Source: an uncultured bacterium
GTDB taxonomy: Bacteria; Cyanobacteriota; Vampirovibrionia; Gastranaerophilales; Gastranaerophilaceae
Assembly: GCA_900553895.1 (NCBI GenBank)
Contig: USFB01000017.1
Location: 1 to 37,357 of the forward strand
Length of the DNA: 37,357 bases
Direction: 5' to 3'
The translations under genes were made by a program, and so were the position numbers. Positions 16,610 through 24,359 of this stretch are shown here, one piece after another. Below the pieces are notes generated by a model, which saw nothing but the letters and a program-made list of their open reading frames with translations, was not told where the DNA came from and searched no databases. Position 1 is the first letter of the stretch. Each line of letters starts with the position of its first letter.

Positions 16610-18049
16610 CTAATTAAATAAATTAACTTTATTAGTAATAATTACATCCTTAATTGGAACATTCAAAGCATAAGTCTTAAGAACTCTTCCTTTTGATAAA
16701 TCAAAAATTGTGTATTTATTACTCTTTAAATCTGTGATAACCGCTAAATTTGTATTATCAATTCTATGGAATCCTGAAGAAAATCCATCTGTTCCAATTG
16801 CAATATTCCCTGTTGGTGAGTCATTATCGGTATTCAATTTTTGAATAACGTTGTTTTGTGCGCCTAAAACATACAATGTCTTACCGTCAAGCAACATTGA
16901 CAACGGTTTATTTACGGTTGTGAATTCATTTATCAAACCTAACGTTGAATAATCAATTACCGCAATTCTACTTTTAGTTCTACTTGCCAAAAATAACTTA
17001 TTGTTTGTAAAGACTAAATCTGAAACATTCGGGAATTGACCAATATCTTTTAGTTCATAATCTTTTTTTAGTTCTATCGCCCAAATTTCGTTTTTCAACT
17101 TGTCTACATAAAACAATTTATCTTCAAATAATCTCAACTTTTCACAATATCCGTTAATTTTAATTTTTTGAGTCAAAGACATCGTGTTTAAATCAATTAC
17201 AAAAATTGTTGATGCAATTGGTGATGTAACATAAGCCTTTTTGTTTGCTTCATCTATTAAAATTTCTTCAGGATTAGATGACAAGTTGACTTGTTTGATA
17301 AATCTTGAATCAGCAACAGAAATTATATCAACAAAAGGTCTGTCATAAGTTGTTACAAGCAAGAACTTACCATTATTTACAGGTTTTATGTCAATCGGAA
17401 TCGATTTTTGCGCCAAAGAATAACTTGGAACAGCTTTTGCAGGTTCTACAACTTGAATGTTTTTTGAATAATTTGTAGTTACAAAAAGAACTTTGTCTTT
17501 AAGTTGAGAAATGAGCGTTTGTGCAATTTCAGGTTCTGTTTCAGACAAAAAATCTTCATAAGAATCTTTATTTTCAACCTTAATCACATCTTCATTTTTT
17601 GTATCAATTTTTAAGTTACCGATAATCCCTTTAATATTTTCAGGAATTATCAAACCACTTGGAACTAACATGTCTTGAGGAAGCAAACCAGTTCTAACTT
17701 GCAGTGGCGGATTAACCATGTGTAAAACAGTTCTATGACCTTCACCATCAGATAGAACTTTCAAAAGCACAAAGTCATTATTAAAAATAACAACATCAGG
17801 CTCTTGTTTTAAGTCCTGATTTGCCGGATAAGTTTCTTTTATTTTAAGCGTCTTGATATCAGAAAATAAAGACGGATATAATGGCAAATAAATAGTGTTA
17901 TCGGGTAAAATAATTACACCATCAAAACGAATATCTGTTTGCGGAATTTTTGATGTGATATAGTCCTTAACTTCAGTCGGAATTTTTGCAGCGAATACAT
18001 TTGTACAACCGATTAAAAATATTCCTAATATTAACAATAACTTCCGCAT
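16610..18049 (-). CDS. Exported YVTN-type beta-propeller protein
   Basis: 479 residues. The N-terminus MRKLLLILGIFLIGC ends in a lipobox (LIGC), so it may be a lipoprotein; an alternative signal peptidase I site lies after VFA. Residues about 210-479 contain repeated blades such as GKFLLVTTYDRPFVDIISV, KAYVTSPIASTIFVIDLNT and KLFLASRTKSRIAVIDYST, typical of seven-bladed propellers of the YVTN/lactonase-like type. Residues 25-200 form a separate polar domain. Function is unknown; propellers of this kind usually bind or scaffold. It is co-transcribed with the downstream O-methyltransferase. Confidence 0.82.
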   Translation of the reverse strand: MRKLLLILGIFLIGCTNVFAAKIPTEVKDYITSKIPQTDIRFDGVIILPDNTIYLPLYPSLFSDIKTLKIKETYPANQDLKQEPDVVIFNNDFVLLKVLSDGEGHRTVLHMVNPPLQVRTGLLPQDMLVPSGLIIPENIKGIIGNLKIDTKNEDVIKVENKDSYEDFLSETEPEIAQTLISQLKDKVLFVTTNYSKNIQVVEPAKAVPSYSLAQKSIPIDIKPVNNGKFLLVTTYDRPFVDIISVADSRFIKQVNLSSNPEEILIDEANKKAYVTSPIASTIFVIDLNTMSLTQKIKINGYCEKLRLFEDKLFYVDKLKNEIWAIELKKDYELKDIGQFPNVSDLVFTNNKLFLASRTKSRIAVIDYSTLGLINEFTTVNKPLSMLLDGKTLYVLGAQNNVIQKLNTDNDSPTGNIAIGTDGFSSGFHRIDNTNLAVITDLKSNKYTIFDLSKGRVLKTYALNVPIKDVIITNKVNLFN

Positions 18050-18078
18050 CTAAATCTCCCAAATTTCTCCTCTTTTAA

Positions 18079-18107
18079 ATTTTACCATAAGTATATAATT
18101 GTAACAA
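18079..18107 (-). promoter_or_regulatory. Promoter of the beta-propeller/O-methyltransferase operon
   Basis: On the minus strand TTGTTA (18102-18107), a 17-nt spacer and TAAAAT (18079-18084) with an extended TGG. It is followed by a short leader and GGGAG before the ATG at 18049. Confidence 0.65.
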
Positions 18108-18277
18108 CTACAATGCAAGCTCGTTTGTTTAACCGATTTTTTACTAACGTCTACGCAAAATGAAGGATTTTTTCTTTTTCTATTTATGAATTTTTGTAAA
18201 CATGTCGTATAATATAGCTATAATGGTTGACTTTTTTATATATCCCATTAAAACAATCATGAGATAAGTACATAACA

Positions 18278-18316
18278 AGGGTGATAAAACACTCTAGCCC
18301 TCGGCACAAAAGAGGG
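18278..18316 (+). promoter_or_regulatory. Structured leader of the 18340 gene
   Basis: Two consecutive hairpins can form ahead of the start: AGGGTG/CACTCT (18278-18295, one G-U pair) and CCCTC/GAGGG (18298-18316). A TATAAT lies further upstream (about 18207) and GGAG precedes the ATG. This may be an mRNA-stabilising leader or a regulatory RNA; no known riboswitch class is recognised. The remainder of 18050-18277 is AT-rich with no gene. Confidence 0.35.
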
Positions 18317-18339
18317 AGAAATTATAGGAGATACCGCTT

Positions 18340-20103
18340 ATGGGTATGGCAGCATCACAAGCCAGATATTTAGCTCTGACCGCAAGGAAATCAAATTGCG
18401 AATACGAAGGACAACAAATTAACCAAGCACGTTTGAATTTGTCAAACCAAACTGCGAATTTGTTTAATCAAATGTTGGGCTTGAGTGTGCCGACTCCGCC
18501 TAGCACTCAGGATTACACAAAAGTTCAATATTCTTTTACTGATGGTGTAAACAATATGACAATTGATAGTTGGCAACAACTTGCAACCCCGGAAGAAGAT
18601 TATAACTATGTAATTAATTATCACTATAAAGCAAATGTTTATACGGGTTCTCAGAAAAAACTAAATGATCCGCAAGTGCAGTTTACAGGGGCTGTACCAA
18701 CAAGTTCAACGCTTTATTCAGCACAAATAAAAGCTATTCAAGATGCGCAAGTAGAAATTACAAATGCGCAAGCGGATTATGATACAAATTTAGCTAATTA
18801 TAAGACTAAACTTTCAGAAGCATCTAAATTGCAAAATTATGCTGATAGTTCTTTGAATTCAAATGTACTAAACCGTACTATTGATGATGCCAGTGGTAAC
18901 TATACACTAACACTTCAGGATAAAACTAAAGAGGGTTATCCGCTTTATACTGCTGCCGATGGCACAAAAATATACAAAAACGGTAATGACTACTACAAGG
19001 AAAATGGTGATAAGTATGAAGGTAGTACCGATGGAATAAAGGTTGTTGAAAAAGCTGATAAACCTGTCTATAAACCTTTAAGCAGTGAGGATATAGATGA
19101 AAAAACAAGAACAGAAATTGCTGATGCTATCGAGTTGTTGAAAAACTATGGTGCATTAGATAAAGATAAATTTGATAATTCCGAAATTTACTATGATTCT
19201 AAATCAAAAACAATTGCTTTTAAATCTGATTTAGACGCACTAATAAGTACAACAGGAAGTGGCACAAGTACAATTCTTCCATCATATCATATAGATAACC
19301 CAGCTGATAAATCAAAGGATGCAACTTGGAAATCTATCAATGAAATGAAGGGCGAAGTTGAAAATCTAAACACTTCTACTAATGCTGCAAAAGGTCGATT
19401 AGATTTAGCAGAAGCGACTTTTGATGCGATGAGTGTACCAGGATATGTAGGAAACTGCAAATTGACTCCATTGAGTAAACTTACTGATGATCAAATGGCT
19501 GAAATTTCGCAAATTATCAAGGATATGAAGGCTCAAGATGTAAACACAACTCTTACTAAATGCTTTAATACTACAGATGGAACTTATGATGCTAGTACAT
19601 ACTCAGGTGGAATCTATAGTTTTACTATGAACGGTGTTACATACTATACAACTTATTATGATTTAGCTGAAACTGCAAGTAGCGGTGAAGGTATTAATAA
19701 TATTGATACTCAACAAAAATTACCATATTATAATGCTTCTTACGTTTCAACAAATATTAATAAAACAGACAAAGCATTGTTGGAAACCGATAGTAATGGT
19801 CGTTTTGCATCTGTAAGAATTGGGGATGATACTGTAAAATATACGCTTAATGCAGAAACTATTACAGATGATGCTGCGTATCAAGATGCAATGAACCAAT
19901 ATTACTATGAAAACGCACAATACGATAAAATGGTGCAAGATATTAACGCTAAGACTTCTTTAATTCAACAAGAAGACCAGCAGTTAGAACTAAGACTTAA
20001 ACAACTTGATACAGAACAAAATGCGCTTGCAACAGAAATCGACGCTGTATCTAAGGTTGTTAAGGATAACGTCGAAAAATCATTTAAGACATTCGGCGGG
20101 TAG
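18340..20103 (+). CDS. MGxAAS-family protein (long form) with variable middle domain
   Basis: 587 residues, no family known to me. The first 40 residues (MGMAASQARYLALTARKSNC...) form an amphipathic helix nearly identical in pattern to the start of the protein at 31656-32798. The last ~60 (QLELRLKQLDTEQNALATE...SFKTF) form a coiled-coil end also shared with that protein and, more distantly, with the 21885 protein. The middle (about 60-510) is rich in Thr, Asp, Tyr and Asn and looks like one or more beta domains between coils. Conserved helical ends around a variable middle is the plan of flagellin-, hook- or needle-type subunits, but no sequence match is claimed. There is no signal peptide. 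A good ribosome site (GGAG) precedes the ATG. Confidence 0.85.
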   Translation: MGMAASQARYLALTARKSNCEYEGQQINQARLNLSNQTANLFNQMLGLSVPTPPSTQDYTKVQYSFTDGVNNMTIDSWQQLATPEEDYNYVINYHYKANVYTGSQKKLNDPQVQFTGAVPTSSTLYSAQIKAIQDAQVEITNAQADYDTNLANYKTKLSEASKLQNYADSSLNSNVLNRTIDDASGNYTLTLQDKTKEGYPLYTAADGTKIYKNGNDYYKENGDKYEGSTDGIKVVEKADKPVYKPLSSEDIDEKTRTEIADAIELLKNYGALDKDKFDNSEIYYDSKSKTIAFKSDLDALISTTGSGTSTILPSYHIDNPADKSKDATWKSINEMKGEVENLNTSTNAAKGRLDLAEATFDAMSVPGYVGNCKLTPLSKLTDDQMAEISQIIKDMKAQDVNTTLTKCFNTTDGTYDASTYSGGIYSFTMNGVTYYTTYYDLAETASSGEGINNIDTQQKLPYYNASYVSTNINKTDKALLETDSNGRFASVRIGDDTVKYTLNAETITDDAAYQDAMNQYYYENAQYDKMVQDINAKTSLIQQEDQQLELRLKQLDTEQNALATEIDAVSKVVKDNVEKSFKTFGG

Positions 20104-20108
20104 TAGAT

Positions 20109-20125
20109 TAGTAGCGTAGCTACTA
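20109..20125. repeat. Small hairpin at the 3' end of the 18340 gene
   Basis: TAGTAGC-GTA-GCTACTA is a perfect 7-bp inverted repeat just after the stop. It lacks a T-run and sits against the outer edge of the inverted-repeat element at 20127. Confidence 0.45.
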
Positions 20126-20126
20126 A

Positions 20127-20243
20127 AGTTTAGAAGTTTAGCAGTTGAGAAGTTTTGAAGAAAGAAAATTCAATTACAAACTAAAGATAAAAAATCATAA
20201 ATAAAACTTCATCCTCAACTTAAAAACTTCTAAACTACTAAAC
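20127..20243. repeat. TTTAGAAG-type inverted-repeat element (copy B)
   Basis: The left arm AGTTTAGAAGTTTAGCAGTT and the reverse-complemented right arm (AGTTTAGAAGTTTTTAAGTT) match over about 30 nt around an AT-rich centre. It has the same word set as copy A at 10170-10248. It fills most of the spacer between two genes of the accessory cluster. Confidence 0.6.
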
Positions 20244-20258
20244 AAAAGGAACGAATTT

Positions 20259-21116
20259 ATGTCATACAAAAACGATGGATATTTAGTAATGGCTAACAGA
20301 TTTGGCGCAGCATCCGCTGACGCTAAGGTTATGCTATATGAAACTTATGACAGATTAAGAGATTTAACCGTTTCAGGCTCAGCAAGTTCAGGAACAGGTT
20401 TTGAAGCGGCAGGCGGTTTCTTATATCAATTAGCAAGTTTATTTGCGCCATCCGCTTTTATGACAACATTGGGCGGAACTTCTGCAATGAATATTCCGGG
20501 GACTTCTTACTGGTCACAATATACAGGTGGTACCGGCGGAACAACAGGAACTTATTCATCATTCGGTGTAAACAGTTTGGGAAATTATTCGGGATTTCCT
20601 AGCGGTTACGCATCAAATTTTGGTTACCGCCAAAGCGGTACAACAACAGGTGGAGCTTCAGGAATTCAAAATCTTTTAACAGGTTTTGGTTCTTCTGACG
20701 GTGCAACAACCGGTTTTGCATCAGGTATCGGAAGCATTGCAGATATTGCAAGTACGGCTGCTTATGGTATAGGAACGGCTAATGGATACGGAATCGGAGC
20801 TTCAAACATATTAATGCCACTCGCAGGGCTTGTTTCAGGATGGGGCGGTATTATGACCGCAGCTGCACCTTATTTGGGAGAATTCGGTTTGCCTGCGGTT
20901 GTTATGGGTAACTTGATGCAAGGAACAACGTCCGCAGCCTTATCAGCTTATCAGACAGTTTCAAGCAACATTGTGGCAAACGCCGATACAATACTTTCTC
21001 AAAAAGTTGCAAACATTGAAACCGTTTGCAAAATGTTAGATACACAAGGTGACATAGTTAGAAAAATGCTTAAGGATGATATTGAGTCTGCAAGCAAAGA
21101 TATTCAGGATTTGTAA
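20259..21116 (+). CDS. Gly/Ser/Thr-rich hydrophobic protein of unknown function
   Basis: 285 residues. An N-terminal helix (1-40, with MANRFGAASADAKVMLYETYDRL) is followed by a long low-complexity part rich in Gly, Ser, Thr and Tyr (about 40-170). Next comes a hydrophobic stretch (about 180-230, ILMPLAGLVSGWGGIMTAAAP and GLPAVVMGNLMQG), then a helical tail with MLDTQGDIVRKMLKDDIES. There is no signal peptide. This plan of helical ends, a flexible Gly-rich region and a membrane-active segment would suit a secreted or surface-assembled protein, but that is inference. GGA precedes the ATG at normal spacing. It lies between two inverted-repeat elements in the accessory cluster. Confidence 0.8.
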   Translation: MSYKNDGYLVMANRFGAASADAKVMLYETYDRLRDLTVSGSASSGTGFEAAGGFLYQLASLFAPSAFMTTLGGTSAMNIPGTSYWSQYTGGTGGTTGTYSSFGVNSLGNYSGFPSGYASNFGYRQSGTTTGGASGIQNLLTGFGSSDGATTGFASGIGSIADIASTAAYGIGTANGYGIGASNILMPLAGLVSGWGGIMTAAAPYLGEFGLPAVVMGNLMQGTTSAALSAYQTVSSNIVANADTILSQKVANIETVCKMLDTQGDIVRKMLKDDIESASKDIQDL

Positions 21117-21121
21117 TGTGA

Positions 21122-21258
21122 AGGGAATAAGAGAATATGGGAATAAGGGAATAAGAGATTTTAGAAATTTTTTAATATAAACACGTTAATATAACGTAAT
21201 TTTATAAAGTAAAACTTAATACCACTTATTCCCTTATTACCTCATTCCCTTATTCCCC
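21122..21258. repeat. GGGAATAAG-type inverted-repeat element (copy C)
   Basis: Both ends carry ~34-nt arms made of GGGAATAAG words (21122-21155; 21224-21258 in reverse complement). The centre contains a perfect ACGTTA-ATA-TAACGT palindrome (21183-21197). It has the same architecture as copies A and B but different words. It occupies the whole spacer after the 20259 gene. Confidence 0.65.
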
Positions 21259-21272
21259 TGAAAAGAAAAGAA

Positions 21273-21503
21273 ATGCAAACACGAACATTTTTACGAAAAA
21301 TTTTAGATCTGTTTTTTAATAACGCTATAGTGAAAACAATAGTGTCGTTTGTAAATTTTTGTAACGAACAGCGGTATTATAACCAAAAAGAATTAAAGTT
21401 TTTGAAAAAAATGCCGTTAAATAATAATGTAGTAAAAGACGAGTATTACAAAAATCGGTTTATTTTCAACAGTATTACTTCAAATAGGGCTGGCTCAAAA
21501 TAA
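21273..21503 (+). CDS. Possible small basic protein
   Basis: 76 residues (MQTRTFLRKILDLFFNNAIV...), basic, with a hydrophobic N-terminal helix of about 25 residues and a Lys/Asn-rich tail. It has no family match and only a weak purine-rich ribosome site (AAAAGAAAAGAA). Its position and orientation inside the accessory cluster favour a real gene; chance opening in AT-rich DNA remains possible. Confidence 0.45.
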   Translation: MQTRTFLRKILDLFFNNAIVKTIVSFVNFCNEQRYYNQKELKFLKKMPLNNNVVKDEYYKNRFIFNSITSNRAGSK

Positions 21504-21555
21504 AATGTTAATAAATGTAACAAATATCCTTAAGAATAGGCAATTTTTTGACTTA

Positions 21556-21575
21556 ACATGTTTTATAATACATGT
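21556..21575 (+). promoter_or_regulatory. Putative operator-flanked -10 box before the 21599 gene
   Basis: Two ACATGT hexamers (21556-21561, 21570-21575) flank a segment containing TATAAT (21564-21569). A symmetrical site straddling the -10 is a classic arrangement for a repressor. TTGACT at 21548 is too close (10 nt) to be its -35. Confidence 0.4.
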
Positions 21576-21598
21576 AGGCTTAGAATGCATAGGAGAAA

Positions 21599-21874
21599 AT
21601 GCTTATGCGTGAAGAACTACAAGATAATATGAAACGGTTAGTGAACTTTATGAATTTTGCTCGTTCGTTTTTCAAACGAAAAAATCCATTAAAGGCATTA
21701 GCCATCAGTTTAATATCAAGCCTTAAGGATATGCTTACCATCAGACAGAAGTTGAAAATGGCAAAGTATAGGGTTAATTATCACAAGCATCAGTTACACA
21801 AAATGGAAAGCTTGATTGCAGAAAGTAATGAACACACATTCCTGAAGGGCAAGAACTTAAACGAAACAAGATAA
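21599..21874 (+). CDS. Small basic helical protein of unknown function
   Basis: 91 residues from the ATG at 21599, or 89 from the ATG at 21605, which lies at the better distance from AGGAG. Highly basic (RSFFKRKNPLKALAISLISSL, RQKLKMAKYRVNYHKHQLHK), with an amphipathic helix around 35-50 and a probable coiled coil after it. No signal peptide and no recognised family. It ends 10 bp before the MGxAAS-type gene at 21885, so the two probably act together. Confidence 0.7.
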   Translation: MLMREELQDNMKRLVNFMNFARSFFKRKNPLKALAISLISSLKDMLTIRQKLKMAKYRVNYHKHQLHKMESLIAESNEHTFLKGKNLNETR

Positions 21875-21884
21875 GGAACGTGTT

Positions 21885-22220
21885 ATGGGATTAATTGCCT
21901 CAAGTTTCAGAATGATGTACTTAACAGCGTACAAGATATCGCTGGAAACAAAAGTGCAGTGGATTGCATCTGCTAAAATGGAGTTGGTTGCATCTTCTGA
22001 TGAAATTATGGCTCTAGGCAATGACTTAGACCCTGACAACCCCGCTGTTAAACAGTTAGAGGCCAGACGAGATAAGCTCACTGTTTTAGAGAAAAAATTA
22101 GATTTGCAAATGCAAGAATACCAAACAAGGTTGAAGATGGTTGATACAGAATTGCAATCCGCGCAAGGAGCTGTAGATTCAGCTATTCAAAGTTCTTTTA
22201 CCTATAACTTTGGTAGATAA
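21885..22220 (+). CDS. MGxAAS-family protein, short form
   Basis: 111 residues, essentially only the two conserved ends of the family. The N-terminal helix MGLIASSFRMMYLTAYKISL mirrors MGMAASQARYLALTARK. The C-terminal coil (KLDLQMQEYQTRLKMVDTEL, then QSAQGAVDSAIQSSF) lines up with the tails of the 18340 and 31656 proteins at the TE, VxxxV and final SF positions. The variable middle is absent. Predicted all-helical, with no signal peptide. It may be a chaperone-sized or core filament version of the long proteins; this is inference. Preceded by AAGGA at normal spacing. Confidence 0.78.
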   Translation: MGLIASSFRMMYLTAYKISLETKVQWIASAKMELVASSDEIMALGNDLDPDNPAVKQLEARRDKLTVLEKKLDLQMQEYQTRLKMVDTELQSAQGAVDSAIQSSFTYNFGR

Positions 22221-22262
22221 AATTAAAAGTTCCGTATAACATTTCATTGGGAAATATGTGTA

Positions 22263-22601
22263 ATGCAAATTAGTCATATATCAAATCAACAAACGACTTT
22301 TGGCAAACTACTTAGCGGTGACTCTTTAAAGGAGGCCCTTGGACCTGAAAGACAAGATTTAATAAATAAATACAATGTTATAAAATTGTTTATTCGTCAT
22401 GAGAATTTACACAAAATGAGTTTTGCAGATATTATTCTAAACTATTCTAATGCTGATGGTTTTTATGGAGTTATAAAAAAGAAGAATTGTAAGGTTTCAG
22501 CAAGTGCAGAGGATTTTTATTGTAAAGTAAACACATCAGAAAAGGCATTGAATTCTTTCAAAGCTTGGGCGAGTAATTGGAATCAAAGATTTTCTAAATA
22601 A
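22263..22601 (+). CDS. Small unknown protein with N-terminal TTFGK tag
   Basis: 112 residues (MQISHISNQQTTFGKLLSGD...). The N-terminus, ISxxxxxxTFGK, resembles the short tags on the 1737 and 5318 proteins. The rest is polar and helical (EALGPERQDLINKYNVIKLF) with two Cys (about 83 and 93) and a Trp-rich end (AWASNWNQRF). No family recognised. It converges on tlyA, with only 4 bp between the two stops. The ribosome site is weak (GGGAAA). Confidence 0.7.
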   Translation: MQISHISNQQTTFGKLLSGDSLKEALGPERQDLINKYNVIKLFIRHENLHKMSFADIILNYSNADGFYGVIKKKNCKVSASAEDFYCKVNTSEKALNSFKAWASNWNQRFSK

Positions 22602-22605
22602 TTAA

Positions 22606-23412
22606 TTATAAATTTTTATGTGCAGAATCTACAATATCAGAAATTGAAATTTCGATATCCTCGCCTTCTGTAGCAAGCCAAACTAAGTATTCGATATTTC
22701 CGGCAGGACCTTTTATAGAGGAATAAGTTAAACCTTTAACTATATATCCTAAACCTCTTATACAAGCTAAAACATTCATAATAACAAGTTCATGTGTTTT
22801 TTTGTCTTTTACAACTCCACCTTTTTCTACCAGTTCTTTTCCTGCTTCAAATTGAGGTTTTATTAAACAAATCATTTCATGTTTTTTCGGATTAAGAAGT
22901 GTTTTCAAGTTTGGTAAAACTTTGGTTAAAGAAATAAAAGACAAATCAGATACTAACAAATCTGCCATTGGTTCATTTTCTAAATAAATATCTTCTTTGG
23001 TGCAAATTTTCAAATTCGTTTTTTCTATTGTTTTAACTTTGTCACTACTTCTGATTTTCCAGTCTAATTGCCCATAACCGACATCTACTGCATAAACAAA
23101 TTTAGCCCCATTTTGAAGTAAACAATCTGTAAAACCGCCTGTTGAAGCACCTGCGTCAAAACAAATTCTATCTTTGACTACAACATCAAATGTTTCTAAG
23201 GCTTTTTTTAGTTTAAAACCGCCACGAGAAACGAAAGGCATTGATTTAACTTTAAAATCATACTCTTTTGATGGATCAATCTGATATCCTGCTTTTGAAA
23301 TAACTTCTGTTCCTATCATAACGTTGCCTGCTAATATTGATGCAGCCGCTTTACTTTTGGTTTCAAAGTAACCTAAATCAACAAGAAGTTTATCTAAACG
23401 TTCTTTTTTCAA
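22606..23412 (-). CDS. tlyA: TlyA-type rRNA 2'-O-methyltransferase (hemolysin A family)
   Basis: 268 residues. An N-terminal S4 RNA-binding domain (1-60: RLDKLLVDLGYFETKSKAAA) joins an FtsJ/RrmJ-like methyltransferase fold with SRGGFKLKKAL (62-72), the SAM motif DAGASTGGFTD (86-96), SDLSFISL (155-162) and KPQFEAG (185-191). Family members 2'-O-methylate 16S and/or 23S rRNA. The start is a TTG at 23412 overlapping the tatD stop as TTGA; the first ATG would remove half the S4 domain, so TTG is chosen, with AAAGG upstream. It is translationally coupled to tatD. Confidence 0.93.
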   Translation of the reverse strand: MKKERLDKLLVDLGYFETKSKAAASILAGNVMIGTEVISKAGYQIDPSKEYDFKVKSMPFVSRGGFKLKKALETFDVVVKDRICFDAGASTGGFTDCLLQNGAKFVYAVDVGYGQLDWKIRSSDKVKTIEKTNLKICTKEDIYLENEPMADLLVSDLSFISLTKVLPNLKTLLNPKKHEMICLIKPQFEAGKELVEKGGVVKDKKTHELVIMNVLACIRGLGYIVKGLTYSSIKGPAGNIEYLVWLATEGEDIEISISDIVDSAHKNL

Positions 23413-24161
23413 ATCTTAAACAACCTTTCTGCATTTTCTGTTGTTATTTCGATTAATTCATCAACAGGCATTGCACGTAAATTCGCAATTTCTTCTGCTA
23501 CATATTTTACATAAGCAGGATAATTTGTTTTACCCCTGAATGGAACCGGAGTTAAATAAGGTGAATCCGTTTCCAAAACTAATTTTTCAAGTGGCACTTC
23601 TTTTGCAACCTCTTTTATTTTTACAGCATTTTTAAAAGTTACAACACCACCAAGTGCGATATACCAACCTTCTTTTATACATTCTCTCATAAATTCTACG
23701 CTACCAGAGAAACAATGAAACAAAACGTCAACACCTTTATTTTCAGATTTTATAATATCAAAAGAATCTTTGTGCGCATCCCTATCATGTACAACAATCG
23801 GCAAATTTAGTTCATTCGCAAGTCTTATTTGTTTTGTAAATACCTCTTTTTGAAGTTCTACAAAAGATTTATCCCAATAATAATCTAAACCAATTTCGCC
23901 GATTGCAACAATTTTATCAGCATTTGCTCTTATTTTTTCTTCTATTTCTCTTGTATATGTTTTAGCTTCTGAAGGAAAAATTCCCAGCATTGCAAAAATA
24001 TTTTCGTTATTTTTTGCAATTTCTAAAACCTTATCCATTGTTTCAACTTCCACAGATGGGATAATCGCCTTTTTTACAGCATAATCCTGCATAAGCTTTA
24101 GTGTTTCATCAAGCGGAAGCATATCTATATGTGCGTGTGTGTCGATTAGATAATTTTTCAT
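23409..24161 (-). CDS. tatD: TatD-family metal-dependent deoxyribonuclease
   Basis: 250 residues from the ATG at 24161. Metal and active-site motifs are all present: DTHAH (7-11), GEIGLDYY, VVHDRDAH, FHCFSGS and LETDSPYLTPVPFRG. These proteins are TIM-barrel 3'-5' exonucleases or related hydrolases. A TTG nine codons upstream is in frame, but the family begins right before the DTHAH motif, and the upstream codons would consist of the -10 box. The gene appears leaderless (see 24169-24174). It is the first gene of a tatD-tlyA operon. Confidence 0.92.
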   Translation of the reverse strand: MKNYLIDTHAHIDMLPLDETLKLMQDYAVKKAIIPSVEVETMDKVLEIAKNNENIFAMLGIFPSEAKTYTREIEEKIRANADKIVAIGEIGLDYYWDKSFVELQKEVFTKQIRLANELNLPIVVHDRDAHKDSFDIIKSENKGVDVLFHCFSGSVEFMRECIKEGWYIALGGVVTFKNAVKIKEVAKEVPLEKLVLETDSPYLTPVPFRGKTNYPAYVKYVAEEIANLRAMPVDELIEITTENAERLFKI

Positions 24162-24168
24162 AGAAACA

Positions 24169-24177
24169 ATTATATCA
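24169..24177 (-). promoter_or_regulatory. Extended -10 box directly upstream of tatD
   Basis: On the minus strand TG-A-TATAAT (hexamer at 24169-24174) lies 7 nt before the ATG at 24161, with no Shine-Dalgarno. The transcript would begin at or beside the start codon. Confidence 0.55.
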
Positions 24178-24359
24178 AGAAAATTCAATTTTTTTAATTG
24201 TAATAATATCTTAATAATATTTTTAAAAAATTAGAAAAATTGTTACAATTGGCGCAAACGTAGTAGTAATAGTAGTAGTGAAGCGTTCAATTTTTCATTG
24301 AACACGACTTTCAATACAATACAACAATTTGAATTTATAAAAAATGTTTATTCCTATGT

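Noticed and set aside
24162..24188. TTG start for tatD nine codons upstream
   Set aside because: The codons coincide with the TATAAT box, and the family begins just before DTHAH.
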